From a virus: a stretch of DNA of 64,000 nt. The position numbers were made by a program, and so were the translations under genes. Where the stretch lies: positions 1-64,000 of IMG/VR virus record IMGVR_UViG_3300024999_000089. The stretch is one strand, 5' to 3'. This document shows positions 15,733 through 23,501 of this stretch, one piece after another; the first letter of the stretch is position 1; every line of letters begins with the position of its first letter. The notes beneath the pieces were generated by a model, which did no database searches, had not been told where the DNA came from, and saw only the letters and a program-made list of their open reading frames with translations.

Positions 15733-15978
15733 ACCTTCAAAAGTAAAGCAAAATAGAGATAATAAAAGATAGTTGAAGGCTTTAAAAAGGATTTATGCAG
15801 TTCTGGCACCGTCCACCTGCTCCTTGCATGTTCCGCATGTTCTCCCTGTGTGGTAATCCACCCATAGCCCAGGTATTACTACCCTTCCACTGGCTACCCT
15901 CATGCAGCTTTTGCAGTATCGTCGCTCGGTCACTTATTCGCCGTACTCCCTGCCTATGTGTAGTTTTCAAAGAAGACT
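15733..15978 (-). ncRNA. Candidate structured non-coding RNA
   Basis: A GC-rich island (about 15790-15965) in a very AT-rich region. On the minus strand it follows a promoter (TATAAT at 15985-15990, with the 14-bp TTATAAATATAATT element upstream) with no ribosome site, and ends at a CCTTCAA/TTGAAGG hairpin plus TTTT (15734-15779). Local helices can be drawn, for example GTAGCC with GGGCTAT enclosing GGTA/TACC, TGCA/TGCA, and CGG/CCG. A 62-codon frame crosses it but has codon usage unlike its neighbours and no ribosome site. I cannot match it to a named RNA class. Confidence 0.5.
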
Positions 15979-16430
15979 TACACTATTATATATTGCAAGA
16001 ATCATACCAAAATTATATTTATAATTTGTATTATACCCTTAGAGGGTATAGAATATTCAGAGGGCTGAAAGTATTGATTTTAGTAGGTTTTTTATGTTGT
16101 TTGGTTGGATATATTGGAGGGTATATTGATTAGTTTAAAGGTTGATGTGGTAGTTTGGAAATGTGTATCGTAATGGAACGGTTATATGTTCTATATTGGA
16201 ACAGTGTGTGTTGAAATGGAACAATTGAGGTATATTATAGGTATAGTAGTATGATCAGATTGATACAATAGTGTAGCAATATGCTACTATTGTGTAATAT
16301 TTTGATGTGGTTGGAGTGTTGGTGGGTTAGGTGATTTTAGGGGATTTATATATGAAATTTTGGAATAGTTAATATGATTGATTGTTTGGTTACAGTTTGG
16401 GAGTTGGTTGGATTGTTTATGTATTGGTTG
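15979..16430. other. Gene-free region left of the origin cluster
   Basis: No gene. Contains the promoter and 14-bp motif of the candidate RNA (15985-16024), four TGGAAC/TGGAAT half-sites between 16170 and 16370 resembling half of the parS-like palindrome, and an imperfect inverted repeat around 16262-16297 (ACAATAGTGTAGC / GCTACTATTGT). G/T-rich on the plus strand. Confidence 0.45.
15985..16024 (-). promoter_or_regulatory. Promoter and upstream motif of the candidate RNA
   Basis: Minus strand: TTATAAATATAATT (16011-16024) directly upstream of a weak -35 region and TATAAT (15985-15990). The same 14-bp motif precedes plus-strand promoters elsewhere in the window. Confidence 0.55.
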
Positions 16431-16433
16431 GAG

Positions 16434-16449
16434 TGTTCCACGTGGAACA
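16434..16449. promoter_or_regulatory. parS-like site 3 (perfect palindrome)
   Basis: TGTTCCACGTGGAACA, identical to site 1; lies on the left side of the origin-like cluster. Confidence 0.65.
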
Positions 16450-16552
16450 ATATTATATTTACCTTGTGTAAGCTGATTGGATAGTTTAGTTTATTTTTAT
16501 TGTTTTGGTTCGTGTTAGTTTATAAAATCAGGTTAATTGGTTAGTGTTAGAT

Positions 16553-16572
16553 ATAGATAGATAGATAGATAG
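16553..16572. repeat. Tandem ATAG repeat
   Basis: Five consecutive ATAG units. AT-rich tetranucleotide repeat close to the DnaA boxes; it could help melting but may be a neutral microsatellite. Confidence 0.6.
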
Positions 16573-16597
16573 ATTAGTTTTGGATGTTAGATGTTAG

Positions 16598-16623
16598 AGG
16601 TGTACTAGTTGGATAGTACACCT
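16598..16623. repeat. 10-bp perfect hairpin near the origin
   Basis: AGGTGTACTA / TAGTACACCT with a 6-nt loop. No T-tract, so not an obvious terminator; a cruciform or single-strand signal is possible. Confidence 0.5.
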
Positions 16624-16705
16624 TATTGTATGTAGTATTGAATACTATGTGTAGTAGTATTAATGTATTGTTTAGATAGTAATAAATATAATTAGATGTA
16701 GAAAG

Positions 16706-16796
16706 TTATACACAAGTTATTAACAGGTCTGTGGATAAATCCTTTAGCATAGTAAAGTGTTAAAGTGGTAAAGCGTTAAAGTTAACAAGTGTTAAC
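16706..16796. other. Origin-like cluster: DnaA boxes and 8-bp iterons
   Basis: Two consensus DnaA boxes face each other: TTATACACA on the plus strand (16706-16714) and TTATCCACA on the minus strand (16730-16738). They are followed by five tandem 8-bp units of the form GTGTTAAA, GTGGTAAA, GCGTTAAA, GTTAACAA, GTGTTAAC (16757-16796). The flanks are AT-rich and gene-free. DnaA boxes are the established binding sites of the host initiator, so I infer a replication origin that uses host DnaA. Confidence 0.6.
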
Positions 16797-16824
16797 TAAC
16801 AGATTTTCTGTTATCTTTTCCGAA

Positions 16825-16848
16825 TGTGTAATATTACACAGTGTGTAA
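16825..16848. repeat. Nested palindromes TGTGTAA/TTACACA
   Basis: A perfect 16-bp palindrome TGTGTAATATTACACA (16825-16840) overlaps a second one, TTACACAGTGTGTAA (16834-16848), giving three half-sites. Likely protein-binding sites in the origin region. Confidence 0.55.
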
Positions 16849-16868
16849 CAATTTATTCCTGGTGATAA

Positions 16869-16884
16869 TGTTCCACGTGGAACA
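16869..16884. promoter_or_regulatory. parS-like site 4 (perfect palindrome)
   Basis: TGTTCCACGTGGAACA, on the right side of the origin-like cluster, 435 bases from site 3. Confidence 0.65.
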
Positions 16885-17304
16885 AAAGAATTATAATTAT
16901 AGTTTGTTCTACACGTTCCACATGTTTTATATTTTCAACACGTACGATAATTCCGGCAATTGTAATCAGGTCATAGCTTCACTTGTGGCAATGTGGCTAC
17001 ATAGCTATATAGCACTCAATTAAATACAATCAAAAATAACCTCATATATACACTTTATTCAATTTCTCAGGTCATATTATACCTATTTTGAATTTACTCT
17101 TCAAATAGAGGCAAAATTTCAATCAAAATTTAAGTGTCCTGATTCTAACCTATTCACATATTCACCACATATTCACATTGTTAATATTCATATCGAGTAT
17201 ATTACGTTCCGATAATAAAGATTATGTCAACTAGCCTAACCCCTGTAACCCGCATTATACAAGGGTTTCTGGATTTATATTATTATTTTGTTGGTTCGTT
17301 TGTC
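16885..17304. other. Gene-free region right of the origin cluster
   Basis: No gene with a ribosome site. Plus-strand composition changes here from G-rich to C-rich. Contains tandem TATTCACA/ATTCACC repeats (17150-17180) and an AACCC / GGGTT stem (17240-17271). Confidence 0.45.
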
Positions 17305-17332
17305 AAATGTCCTTCAGTGGTGGACATTTTTT
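17305..17332 (+). terminator. Plus-strand intrinsic terminator
   Basis: AAATGTCC / GGACATTT stem, 9-nt loop, then TTTTTT. No plus-strand gene lies upstream, so it may end an untranslated transcript or stop read-through from the origin region. Confidence 0.65.
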
Positions 17333-17824
17333 AGTCCATGATCGCCTTCTCAGCCCTGGAGTTGTGATACTGTATTGTATTTTTCGTGTTGGATGAGAAG
17401 GCCGGGGATACTTTACAAATTGAGAGTGATAATCATTATCATATGCCACCACATCAGTTAGAATTCCACATCCATTCCACATACGATTGCGACTCTCGTA
17501 TATTAATCGTCTAACATCATAAATAACAACTATTTTCATAATATATAATTTTCATCCTAATCATATCTCAAATTGTTATCACTGTTAAATTTTATTAAAT
17601 ATATTATCTATTTTTACCATCCTATTTCCATTTTACCATTCATTCAAACACTCTATAAAGCACACTAATATCAACACATTATAACACATTCTAATCCTAT
17701 CACAACTAACCAATATTATCAACCAATACATCAATTAAATAACAATCAAATAACAATCAAATCATAAATATCGAATATTATTTTACAACTAATTTTAAAT
17801 TAAATTTTAACATTATTTTTTTAC
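17333..17824. other. Region with a Fur-box-like site and no convincing gene
   Basis: A minus-strand 78-codon frame (17303-17539) crosses it but has only a distant AGGATG and unusual composition, so I do not call it. Holds the Fur-like palindrome at 17427-17441. 17560-17820 is C/A-rich on the plus strand with repeats of AACAATCAAAT. Confidence 0.4.
17427..17441. promoter_or_regulatory. Fur-box-like palindrome
   Basis: TGATAATCATTATCA, an exact match to the 7-1-7 Fur consensus TGATAATNATTATCA described for Bacillus. Nothing nearby is an obvious iron gene, so its role is open. Confidence 0.5.
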
Positions 17825-18091
17825 TCAAACAACATCATATCTCTTATTATTAATAAATTTATTACTAAGTTTATTATTAAATTTATCACCAATTTTAAAA
17901 TTTTTCATAATTTCTTCACCAAATAACATCCAACCTTTAACCCATATCCCTTCTATCTTATATATCCTTTCAATTTCTTCCCTTCTAATAAATTCATTTA
18001 ACAAATCAAATAACTCATCTTTATCATCTAATAATTCATTCAATAATTCTTCATATTCTGTATCAATCACACAACTAAATTCTTTCAACAA
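17825..18091 (-). CDS. Acidic hypothetical protein, 88 aa
   Basis: Glu/Asp/Leu-rich N-terminal half (YEELLNELLDDKDELFDLLN) and a basic C-terminus. The start is uncertain: TTG at 18089-18091 is the first possible codon but the ribosome site (AGGAG) is about 17 bases away. No family recognised. First gene (from the left) of the plasmid-like module, with AT-rich codon use like its neighbours. Confidence 0.5.
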   Translation of the reverse strand: MLKEFSCVIDTEYEELLNELLDDKDELFDLLNEFIRREEIERIYKIEGIWVKGWMLFGEEIMKNFKIGDKFNNKLSNKFINNKRYDVV

Positions 18092-18226
18092 TATATTACA
18101 AAAATGTTCTCCTGTATAAACTGTATATATTTATATATATATATTTCTCCTTTAATTTATATAATTTTACTATCAATATTATAATTTCTCTTAATTTCTC
18201 TTAATTTCTCATTAACAAAAATATAC

Positions 18227-18517
18227 TTACTCAACATACCTACTCCTATAATCCAACACACTAACAAACTTATCACCATATTCAATCAATTTTATATACT
18301 TCTTATAAACTCTAATCTCTTCCTTACTAAACTCACTTAAATCTTTGATAATATCTCCATTCTTCCTAAACACAACAACTTTTTCTATATTAAATTTAGT
18401 ATCTATATTATCAAATCCTATATCAACATCCTTCCCAATAATCAAATTAACCACACTACCTTCAATAAATTCCATAACTAAATAATATCCACCCATATTT
18501 TGTACATTAATAATCAT
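18227..18517 (-). CDS. Hypothetical protein, 96 aa
   Basis: ATG start with AAGGAGA upstream. Beta-rich N-terminal half (YYLVMEFIEGSVVNLIIGKD) and a Lys-rich helical C-terminal half. No recognised family. Three TTAATTTCTC repeats lie just beyond its 3' end (about 18185-18215). Confidence 0.65.
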   Translation of the reverse strand: MIINVQNMGGYYLVMEFIEGSVVNLIIGKDVDIGFDNIDTKFNIEKVVVFRKNGDIIKDLSEFSKEEIRVYKKYIKLIEYGDKFVSVLDYRSRYVE

Positions 18518-18652
18518 TACTCTCTCCTTTAATATATATGTATTTTTATATTAACAATCTATTTCTATAATTAATCTACCCATAAAATTAAACTTTATTC
18601 TTTAAATTTATTTATATCATAAACCAACTTAACATTATAATTTAAACTTTAA

Positions 18653-18682
18653 CAAAAAAATAATCTCCCATTAAAGGAGATT
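18653..18682 (-). terminator. Intrinsic terminator
   Basis: AATCTCC/GGAGATT stem, 7-nt loop, then ATTTTTTTGTT on the minus strand, 20 bases after the stop of the 103-aa membrane protein gene. Confidence 0.8.
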
Positions 18683-18702
18683 AAACTAATTAAATCATTC
18701 AT

Positions 18703-19014
18703 CTATTTACAATGTATTCTTATGAAGGAGGAGGTTGAATCTCTATTTCCATTATTCCCATTCCCATGATCCCTATACACATACCCAAAATACCACAACA
18801 AACTTCCACTAAACACACCTAAACCATAACAAATAAAACTAATATATTTAAATAAATCACTTAATCCTAATATACCAATTCCACTTCTATTTCCTATATC
18901 TCCTATCATTAATCCACTTATAGAAAATAATGATATACATATTATTGATGATAAATACATTATATTTTTTACATTAACATCAATTGTTTTATTTTGAATC
19001 TCTACATTCTCCAT
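18703..19014 (-). CDS. Small membrane protein, 103 aa
   Basis: ATG start with AAAGGA upstream. Two probable transmembrane segments (about residues 18-38, IMYLSSIICISLFSISGLMI, and 50-75, ending GSLLWYFGYVY) and a polar Gly/Asn-rich tail. It lies in the plasmid-like module with other small membrane proteins, so a role in transfer or entry exclusion is conceivable but unproven. Confidence 0.65.
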   Translation of the reverse strand: MENVEIQNKTIDVNVKNIMYLSSIICISLFSISGLMIGDIGNRSGIGILGLSDLFKYISFICYGLGVFSGSLLWYFGYVYRDHGNGNNGNRDSTSSFIRIHCK

Positions 19015-19576
19015 TTAAATTATCCTTTCTATTACCATTTTATTTATATTGCTTTGTTTCAAGCATTTTTATCTTGCATTTATCTTATCCATTAAATTTT
19101 AATCTATACATAGAATAAAAAATATTTTTATTATTTCAATTAATTATCTAATTAATATTTTAATAACTTAATAATATAATTATTTGCCTAATTATATATC
19201 TTTCTATTTAATCATATAATTGTCTAATTAACTATTCACACAATAAATCAACTAGTCAGTTAACTAGTAATATGGGGCATATTAAACAATTCTATAACCT
19301 ACCATATCACATATCACAAGTATCATCACAAATTAAACCTAAAAAATATACACCACAGAAGTTATCATACTTCTAACTTCTTATTCTTGATTCACCTAGT
19401 AAGTAATTAATAGTATTGGACAAGATTATTTATATCTTCTACAATACATATTCCTATATATATCCTAACTTATATCTTCTATCATATTGTCATACATATT
19501 GTACTATATCATAATTTACATATATAACAATACTATAATACTATAATGTACAACCAATAAATTTACAAAAAAAATA
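19015..19576. other. 562-bp gene-free region next to the relaxation-like gene
   Basis: No open frame with a ribosome site. C/A/T-rich on the plus strand. Contains ACTAGT direct repeats (AACTAGTCAGTTAACTAGT near 19250) and an 8-bp inverted repeat AGAAGTTA / TAACTTCT near 19360-19385. Its position downstream of the relaxation-like gene makes it a place to look for an oriT; no known oriT core is visible. Confidence 0.4.
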
Positions 19577-20317
19577 TCACAATCCTAAATATAATTTAAT
19601 CTCATCAACAGTTTTGACTATAAACTTTATCCCCAATTTCTTCTCTACACCATTATCAATATAATCATACTTGATATTATCTACCTCTACACTCTTTAAA
19701 ACTTTCAATTTCTTATTTTCACTATTACACACAATCAATATATTAGGGAATCTCTTCACCCTATTTGCCCAATATTCATTTAAATATAATTTATTTTTAA
19801 ATATCTCGTTATAATTAATAATCTTCATAAATTTATTATTACTTTCAAATTTATCGCTTTCAATAATATAATACTTATATTCATTTGTTACATAATTAAT
19901 AAATCCTATAATTCCATCTGGTCTTTTACCACACTCCATAACATACTCTATCTCAATATCATTAAACTTATAATATTTATAATTAATATTCACATACCTC
20001 AACAAATAAATAAATCCCCAATTTCTATTTATATCATGTGAAACAAATCTATTATTCTTATACTTTTTATTTGTAAAGTAAATATTACACTCATTAATAT
20101 CTAATCTAACTGAATCAATTCTAACTTTCCCTTTCAATATCCTTAATCTTTCCCTACACTTTACTATTCCAAATTTTATATCAGAAAAAAACAACAGATA
20201 AATTTGCTCTGTTGTCAATATTCCAAATTCTTCTATTATATCAACTATGCACTTATCTCGGTAATAACCTTTTTGTCTCGTTGTCATTGATTTGAAATTG
20301 AATAAATGGGTCAGCAT
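19577..20317 (-). CDS. Replication-relaxation-like protein, 246 aa
   Basis: The N-terminal block RDKCIVDIIEEFGILTTEQI followed by YLLFF and R.RL.IL matches the winged-helix start of replication-relaxation proteins of Gram-positive conjugative elements; a later part has DGIIGF.......YYIIESD, as in their nuclease-like domain. I start it at the ATG at 20315-20317, eight bases after AAAGGTGA; it overlaps the 3' end of the FtsK-like gene by 65 bases. Such proteins act with FtsK/TraB-type ATPases at the transfer or replication origin. Family assignment is moderate. Confidence 0.55.
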   Translation of the reverse strand: MLTHLFNFKSMTTRQKGYYRDKCIVDIIEEFGILTTEQIYLLFFSDIKFGIVKCRERLRILKGKVRIDSVRLDINECNIYFTNKKYKNNRFVSHDINRNWGFIYLLRYVNINYKYYKFNDIEIEYVMECGKRPDGIIGFINYVTNEYKYYIIESDKFESNNKFMKIINYNEIFKNKLYLNEYWANRVKRFPNILIVCNSENKKLKVLKSVEVDNIKYDYIDNGVEKKLGIKFIVKTVDEIKLYLGL

Positions 20318-21641
20318 TGGATTCATCACCTTTGTAGAAATATTTAGCAACTGTCTTTTTCCTATCAAATAGATTATTAAATAACTTACATCTATCCATT
20401 GCTATATCTGGATCTAAATATAATGCTTGCAATTCCATTTGTTTACTATTATACAATGATATAAATCTTCCTTGAACATCAGGTAAATATAATGCATCTC
20501 TATTACCTAATACTGTTAAACTATGACCAAAATCATTACATTTAAAACTAATTCTGCCACTTAAATTATTCTTAATGATAGGTGATATTAAATCTCTATC
20601 TGGTCTCTGCATACATATAACTAATCTTACCCCTGCTTTTCTACCTAATTGTGCTAAATCATATGTCTTCTTCTGCAAATAATTTAATAATATTTTCTCT
20701 TGTTTGGTATGAAATTTTCCAGGAGCAGTAAAAGCAAATTCATCAATAAATAATACAAGGTAAGGAAGTTTCGCATCAGGATATGATAAGTTATAGTCTC
20801 TTAATCTTCTTTTCTTATATTTAACTAATACATCCAATCTCCTTTTAGTTTCATCCCATAGCATATCTAATACTAATCTTGCTTTCTCTATGTCTCCAGC
20901 AAATATAGTATATTCTTGTAGATGAATAAAATCAGTCATAGCTAGATCAATTACAAATAATAATACATTTGGATTTTGAAGTAATGCATCTGCCCAACCA
21001 GTTGCTAAAACACTTTTCCCTCTTCCAACTGAACCTGATATTAAAACATTATAAACATCTAACATTTCCCAAATTTCTAAACCCATCTGGTTGATTCCTA
21101 CAGGAACAGGAAGAATGTACTTATCCAAATATTCCATAGTAATAAATTTATAATTAACCTTTCTAGGAATAACACCTTTAAATACTTCTATCTTTAATAA
21201 TCCATTATCTTCTTCTATAATAACTTGAGCAACTAATGAGTTAGCAAAATTTAATGTTTTATCAATATACATTTTAAATGTCATACTATATGGTAATCTC
21301 CATAAAGTAGTATAATGGTTATCATTATCTTCATATCTAATAGTTTTAATATGGTATGCGTATCTACCTGAATTATTATATAAACCACATTCAGACATAA
21401 TACTCTCTATCTCTGATTCTACAGTCCTACCTTTCCTACATCTAATTAGTTTCTTTACTGATGTTTTTAAATCTTCTTTCTTCTCAGGTTTTAATGGTTT
21501 ATATCCAAGCTGTATATCCCATAGATACTTCTTAAAACTTTCCTTTAAATCAGATTTATATTTCTTCCAATTTTCTTTAATATCTACCTTATCTACTTTC
21601 CCCTTAATTTTAATCTTATCCTTCTTATTATTATCTCCCAT
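20253..21641 (-). CDS. FtsK/TraB-type DNA-translocating ATPase, 462 aa
   Basis: Start ATG at 21639-21641 with GAGGAG upstream; the frame is open further but without a start signal. Walker A GSVGRGKS at residues 203-210 and Walker B LVLFIDE at 295-301, then LGRKAGVRLVICMQRPDRDL, the usual FtsK-family sensor region. No transmembrane segment, as in ICE-type FtsK coupling proteins (for example the Tn916 Orf21 group). With the overlapping relaxation-like gene it suggests DNA transfer or dimer resolution of the extrachromosomal element. Confidence 0.8.
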   Translation of the reverse strand: MGDNNKKDKIKIKGKVDKVDIKENWKKYKSDLKESFKKYLWDIQLGYKPLKPEKKEDLKTSVKKLIRCRKGRTVESEIESIMSECGLYNNSGRYAYHIKTIRYEDNDNHYTTLWRLPYSMTFKMYIDKTLNFANSLVAQVIIEEDNGLLKIEVFKGVIPRKVNYKFITMEYLDKYILPVPVGINQMGLEIWEMLDVYNVLISGSVGRGKSVLATGWADALLQNPNVLLFVIDLAMTDFIHLQEYTIFAGDIEKARLVLDMLWDETKRRLDVLVKYKKRRLRDYNLSYPDAKLPYLVLFIDEFAFTAPGKFHTKQEKILLNYLQKKTYDLAQLGRKAGVRLVICMQRPDRDLISPIIKNNLSGRISFKCNDFGHSLTVLGNRDALYLPDVQGRFISLYNSKQMELQALYLDPDIAMDRCKLFNNLFDRKKTVAKYFYKGDESNADPFIQFQINDNETKRLLPR

Positions 21642-21719
21642 AACAAATATCTCCTCGTATATAATTATCTCTTTAAGACAAACTAAGCAATAACTACACC
21701 CTACATTGAGGTGATTAAC

Positions 21720-22052
21720 TTGGATATAGATAAACTTAAAGATATTACAAATAGGAATATAGATACTGGTAATTACTTGCAAAATTTAAGATTAAGTAAA
21801 AAATTAACATTATCTTCGGCATCAAAATCTATAAATATCAGTCCTACATATCTAAGTGACATTGAACATGGTAGAAAATTACCAAGTGATACCACAATTA
21901 AGAATATTGCTGATTTTTATGAAATAGATGAAATAGAATTATTTAATAAATTTGGCAAGATTTCATTAACTGTAAAGAAATTATTACTTAATGATTTGAA
22001 TTTGCAAAGAAAAATATATAATGAAGTTAAAATTAATAATTATAAACATTAA
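21720..22052 (+). CDS. XRE-family repressor, 110 aa
   Basis: Residues 14-70 form a classical helix-turn-helix: LQNLRLSKKLTLSSASKSIN, ISPTYLSDIEHGRKLPSDTT, IKNIADFY. TTG start with GAGGTGAT four bases upstream; a GTG nine bases earlier overlaps the ribosome site. It is divergent from the FtsK-like gene (79 bases between starts), the arrangement typical of ImmR/SinR-like regulators controlling a transfer or lysogeny operon. The C-terminal 35 residues may mediate dimerisation. Confidence 0.85.
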   Translation: MDIDKLKDITNRNIDTGNYLQNLRLSKKLTLSSASKSINISPTYLSDIEHGRKLPSDTTIKNIADFYEIDEIELFNKFGKISLTVKKLLLNDLNLQRKIYNEVKINNYKH

Positions 22053-22076
22053 CAATAATTATAAGCATTAATAATA

Positions 22077-22778
22077 TTACCATTTAAACCATTTAATTTT
22101 ACTTTCCTTTGGTCTATTAATATGTTTTAAAAATTCTTTAAATATATCTAATAACCTTTTTCTTTCAGGCACATTCAAAGTCTTAACATGATCCATTGTA
22201 CCTCTTATTATTTCTATATACAATTCCTTATCAACATCACTCATTTCTTTACTACCCATATCACGATTAATTTTAATCTTATTTACATTATTTTCAATTA
22301 CAATATCAATACTCCCAGGTGTATAATCATCAGTTATTTTAATATTTTCATTGTGTTTTTCTTCTTTTTTATTAATATTCTCCCTCTTATTTATATCATC
22401 TTTATTGATTATTTCCTCTTTTTTATTGATATTATTGCTAATATTATGATCTTTTTGCTCATTATATAACTTATTATCATTTAATTCCTTTTTATCAATA
22501 TTCTCTTTATACTCAGTATATTCCTTATTCTCGTTATAATTTTTATTCTCATTGTAAGTTTTCTCATTGCTATTACCATTATTCGCATCAACATTTACAC
22601 TAACAATTAAAGGTAATTTTCTATCCTTAATCATTAACTCACCGTAAAACCTACCATTATTATAATTATAAATTTTTGCATCAATATTGTCATTGTCAAA
22701 CCATAAACTATTGAATCCTAACATAACAAACAATGCCATTGCACCTATAATAACTTTATTAACTATGATAGTTTGCAT
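22077..22778 (-). CDS. Membrane-anchored low-complexity protein, 233 aa
   Basis: ATG at 22776-22778 with GGAGTGAT upstream. One N-terminal transmembrane segment (VIIGAMALFVMLGF), then a long Asn/Lys/Glu repeat region (about residues 75-150, units like NENKEYTEYKENIDKKE) and a charged helical C-terminus. Probably a surface or transfer-machinery spacer protein. Last gene of the membrane-protein operon running from 24297. Confidence 0.65.
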   Translation of the reverse strand: MQTIIVNKVIIGAMALFVMLGFNSLWFDNDNIDAKIYNYNNGRFYGELMIKDRKLPLIVSVNVDANNGNSNEKTYNENKNYNENKEYTEYKENIDKKELNDNKLYNEQKDHNISNNINKKEEIINKDDINKRENINKKEEKHNENIKITDDYTPGSIDIVIENNVNKIKINRDMGSKEMSDVDKELYIEIIRGTMDHVKTLNVPERKRLLDIFKEFLKHINRPKESKIKWFKW

Positions 22779-22799
22779 TGTATCACTCCATTCCATTCT

Positions 22800-23186
22800 T
22801 TATTTAGTCCTTGGATACTCAGTTATTTTTCTTAGAAATGAATTATCAGGTAAATTCTTTTCAATAATTTTATCAATTGGTGATTGTATATCTTCTTTAT
22901 TAAATAATTTACTGGTAGGATTAACATATTTTTTAACATCATCAATTTTATCTTCTACATATTGTTGTTTCTTCTGCTCTTCCTCAACTATAGGTAATAC
23001 TTTCTCCATAACTGTACTTAGGCAAGAAAATATAGTTATGACTATAATCATTTTTGACAAGTTACGTTTAGTCAATGCTCTACAAGTAAAATATCCAAAT
23101 GCACCAATAATAATCTGTATCATCAATTGAGGTAGACATAAACAAGTTATAACAAATAATAATATTGGTATTATTAATAAAAACAT
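22800..23186 (-). CDS. Membrane protein, 128 aa
   Basis: ATG start with AAAGGAG upstream. Two hydrophobic segments at residues 1-35 and one at about 45-65, then a charged soluble tail (VEEEQKKQQYVEDKIDDVKK). Same operon as the neighbouring small membrane proteins. Not recognised. Confidence 0.65.
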   Translation of the reverse strand: MFLLIIPILLFVITCLCLPQLMIQIIIGAFGYFTCRALTKRNLSKMIIVITIFSCLSTVMEKVLPIVEEEQKKQQYVEDKIDDVKKYVNPTSKLFNKEDIQSPIDKIIEKNLPDNSFLRKITEYPRTK

Positions 23187-23210
23187 ATTTATATTTCTCC
23201 TTTATTAAAT

Positions 23211-23501
23211 TTAAAAATATCTTAATAATTTATTTACTATCTCTAAACCAGAATCTATCATAATTGCAGTAGCAACAAATGTAGCAACTATACCTATTAA
23301 TACAGCAAAATTCTGTTTACCTATTATTTTACATATTTGTTCTAGTATAAAAGCAGCAACAGCACAGCCACCAATTAGGAGTATTGCAAATCCTGGCTTA
23401 CCATATCCTACTGTTTCCTTCATTAATTCATAAATAGTCATGGCATAACAAGGCATGGGGGTTAGGATAACAAATAATAAAGTATAAATGTACTTACTCA
23501 T
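23211..23501 (-). CDS. Small pilin-like membrane protein, 96 aa
   Basis: ATG start with AGGAGG upstream. Signal-peptide-like N-terminus ending CYA, then two transmembrane helices (AILLIGGCAVAAFILEQI and AVLIGIVATFVATAIMI). Size and layout resemble TrbC/VirB2-type pilins and similar small transfer proteins; sequence alone does not prove it. Stop directly abuts the next gene in the operon. Confidence 0.5.
   Translation of the reverse strand: MSKYIYTLLFVILTPMPCYAMTIYELMKETVGYGKPGFAILLIGGCAVAAFILEQICKIIGKQNFAVLIGIVATFVATAIMIDSGLEIVNKLLRYF

Noticed and set aside
15782-16133. Open frames on both strands across the GC-rich island
   Set aside because: Neither has a ribosome site; the minus frame lacks the codon bias of the element. 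A structured RNA explains the island better.
16905-16930. Possible further parS site (TTGTTCTACACGTTCCACATG)
   Set aside because: Too many mismatches to the 16-bp palindrome and wrong spacing of the halves.
16841-17023. Plus-strand frame of 60 codons with MFHVEQ
   Set aside because: MFHVEQ is merely the parS-like palindrome read as protein; no ribosome site or conserved content.
17303-17539. Minus-strand open frame of 78 codons
   Set aside because: Its only ribosome-site-like sequence is far upstream, its composition differs from the neighbours, and it overlaps a plus-strand terminator and a Fur-like palindrome.
22188-23130. Plus-strand hydrophobic frames of 93 and 147 codons
   Set aside because: They mirror Asn/Lys/Glu-rich and membrane-protein genes on the other strand and have no start signals.
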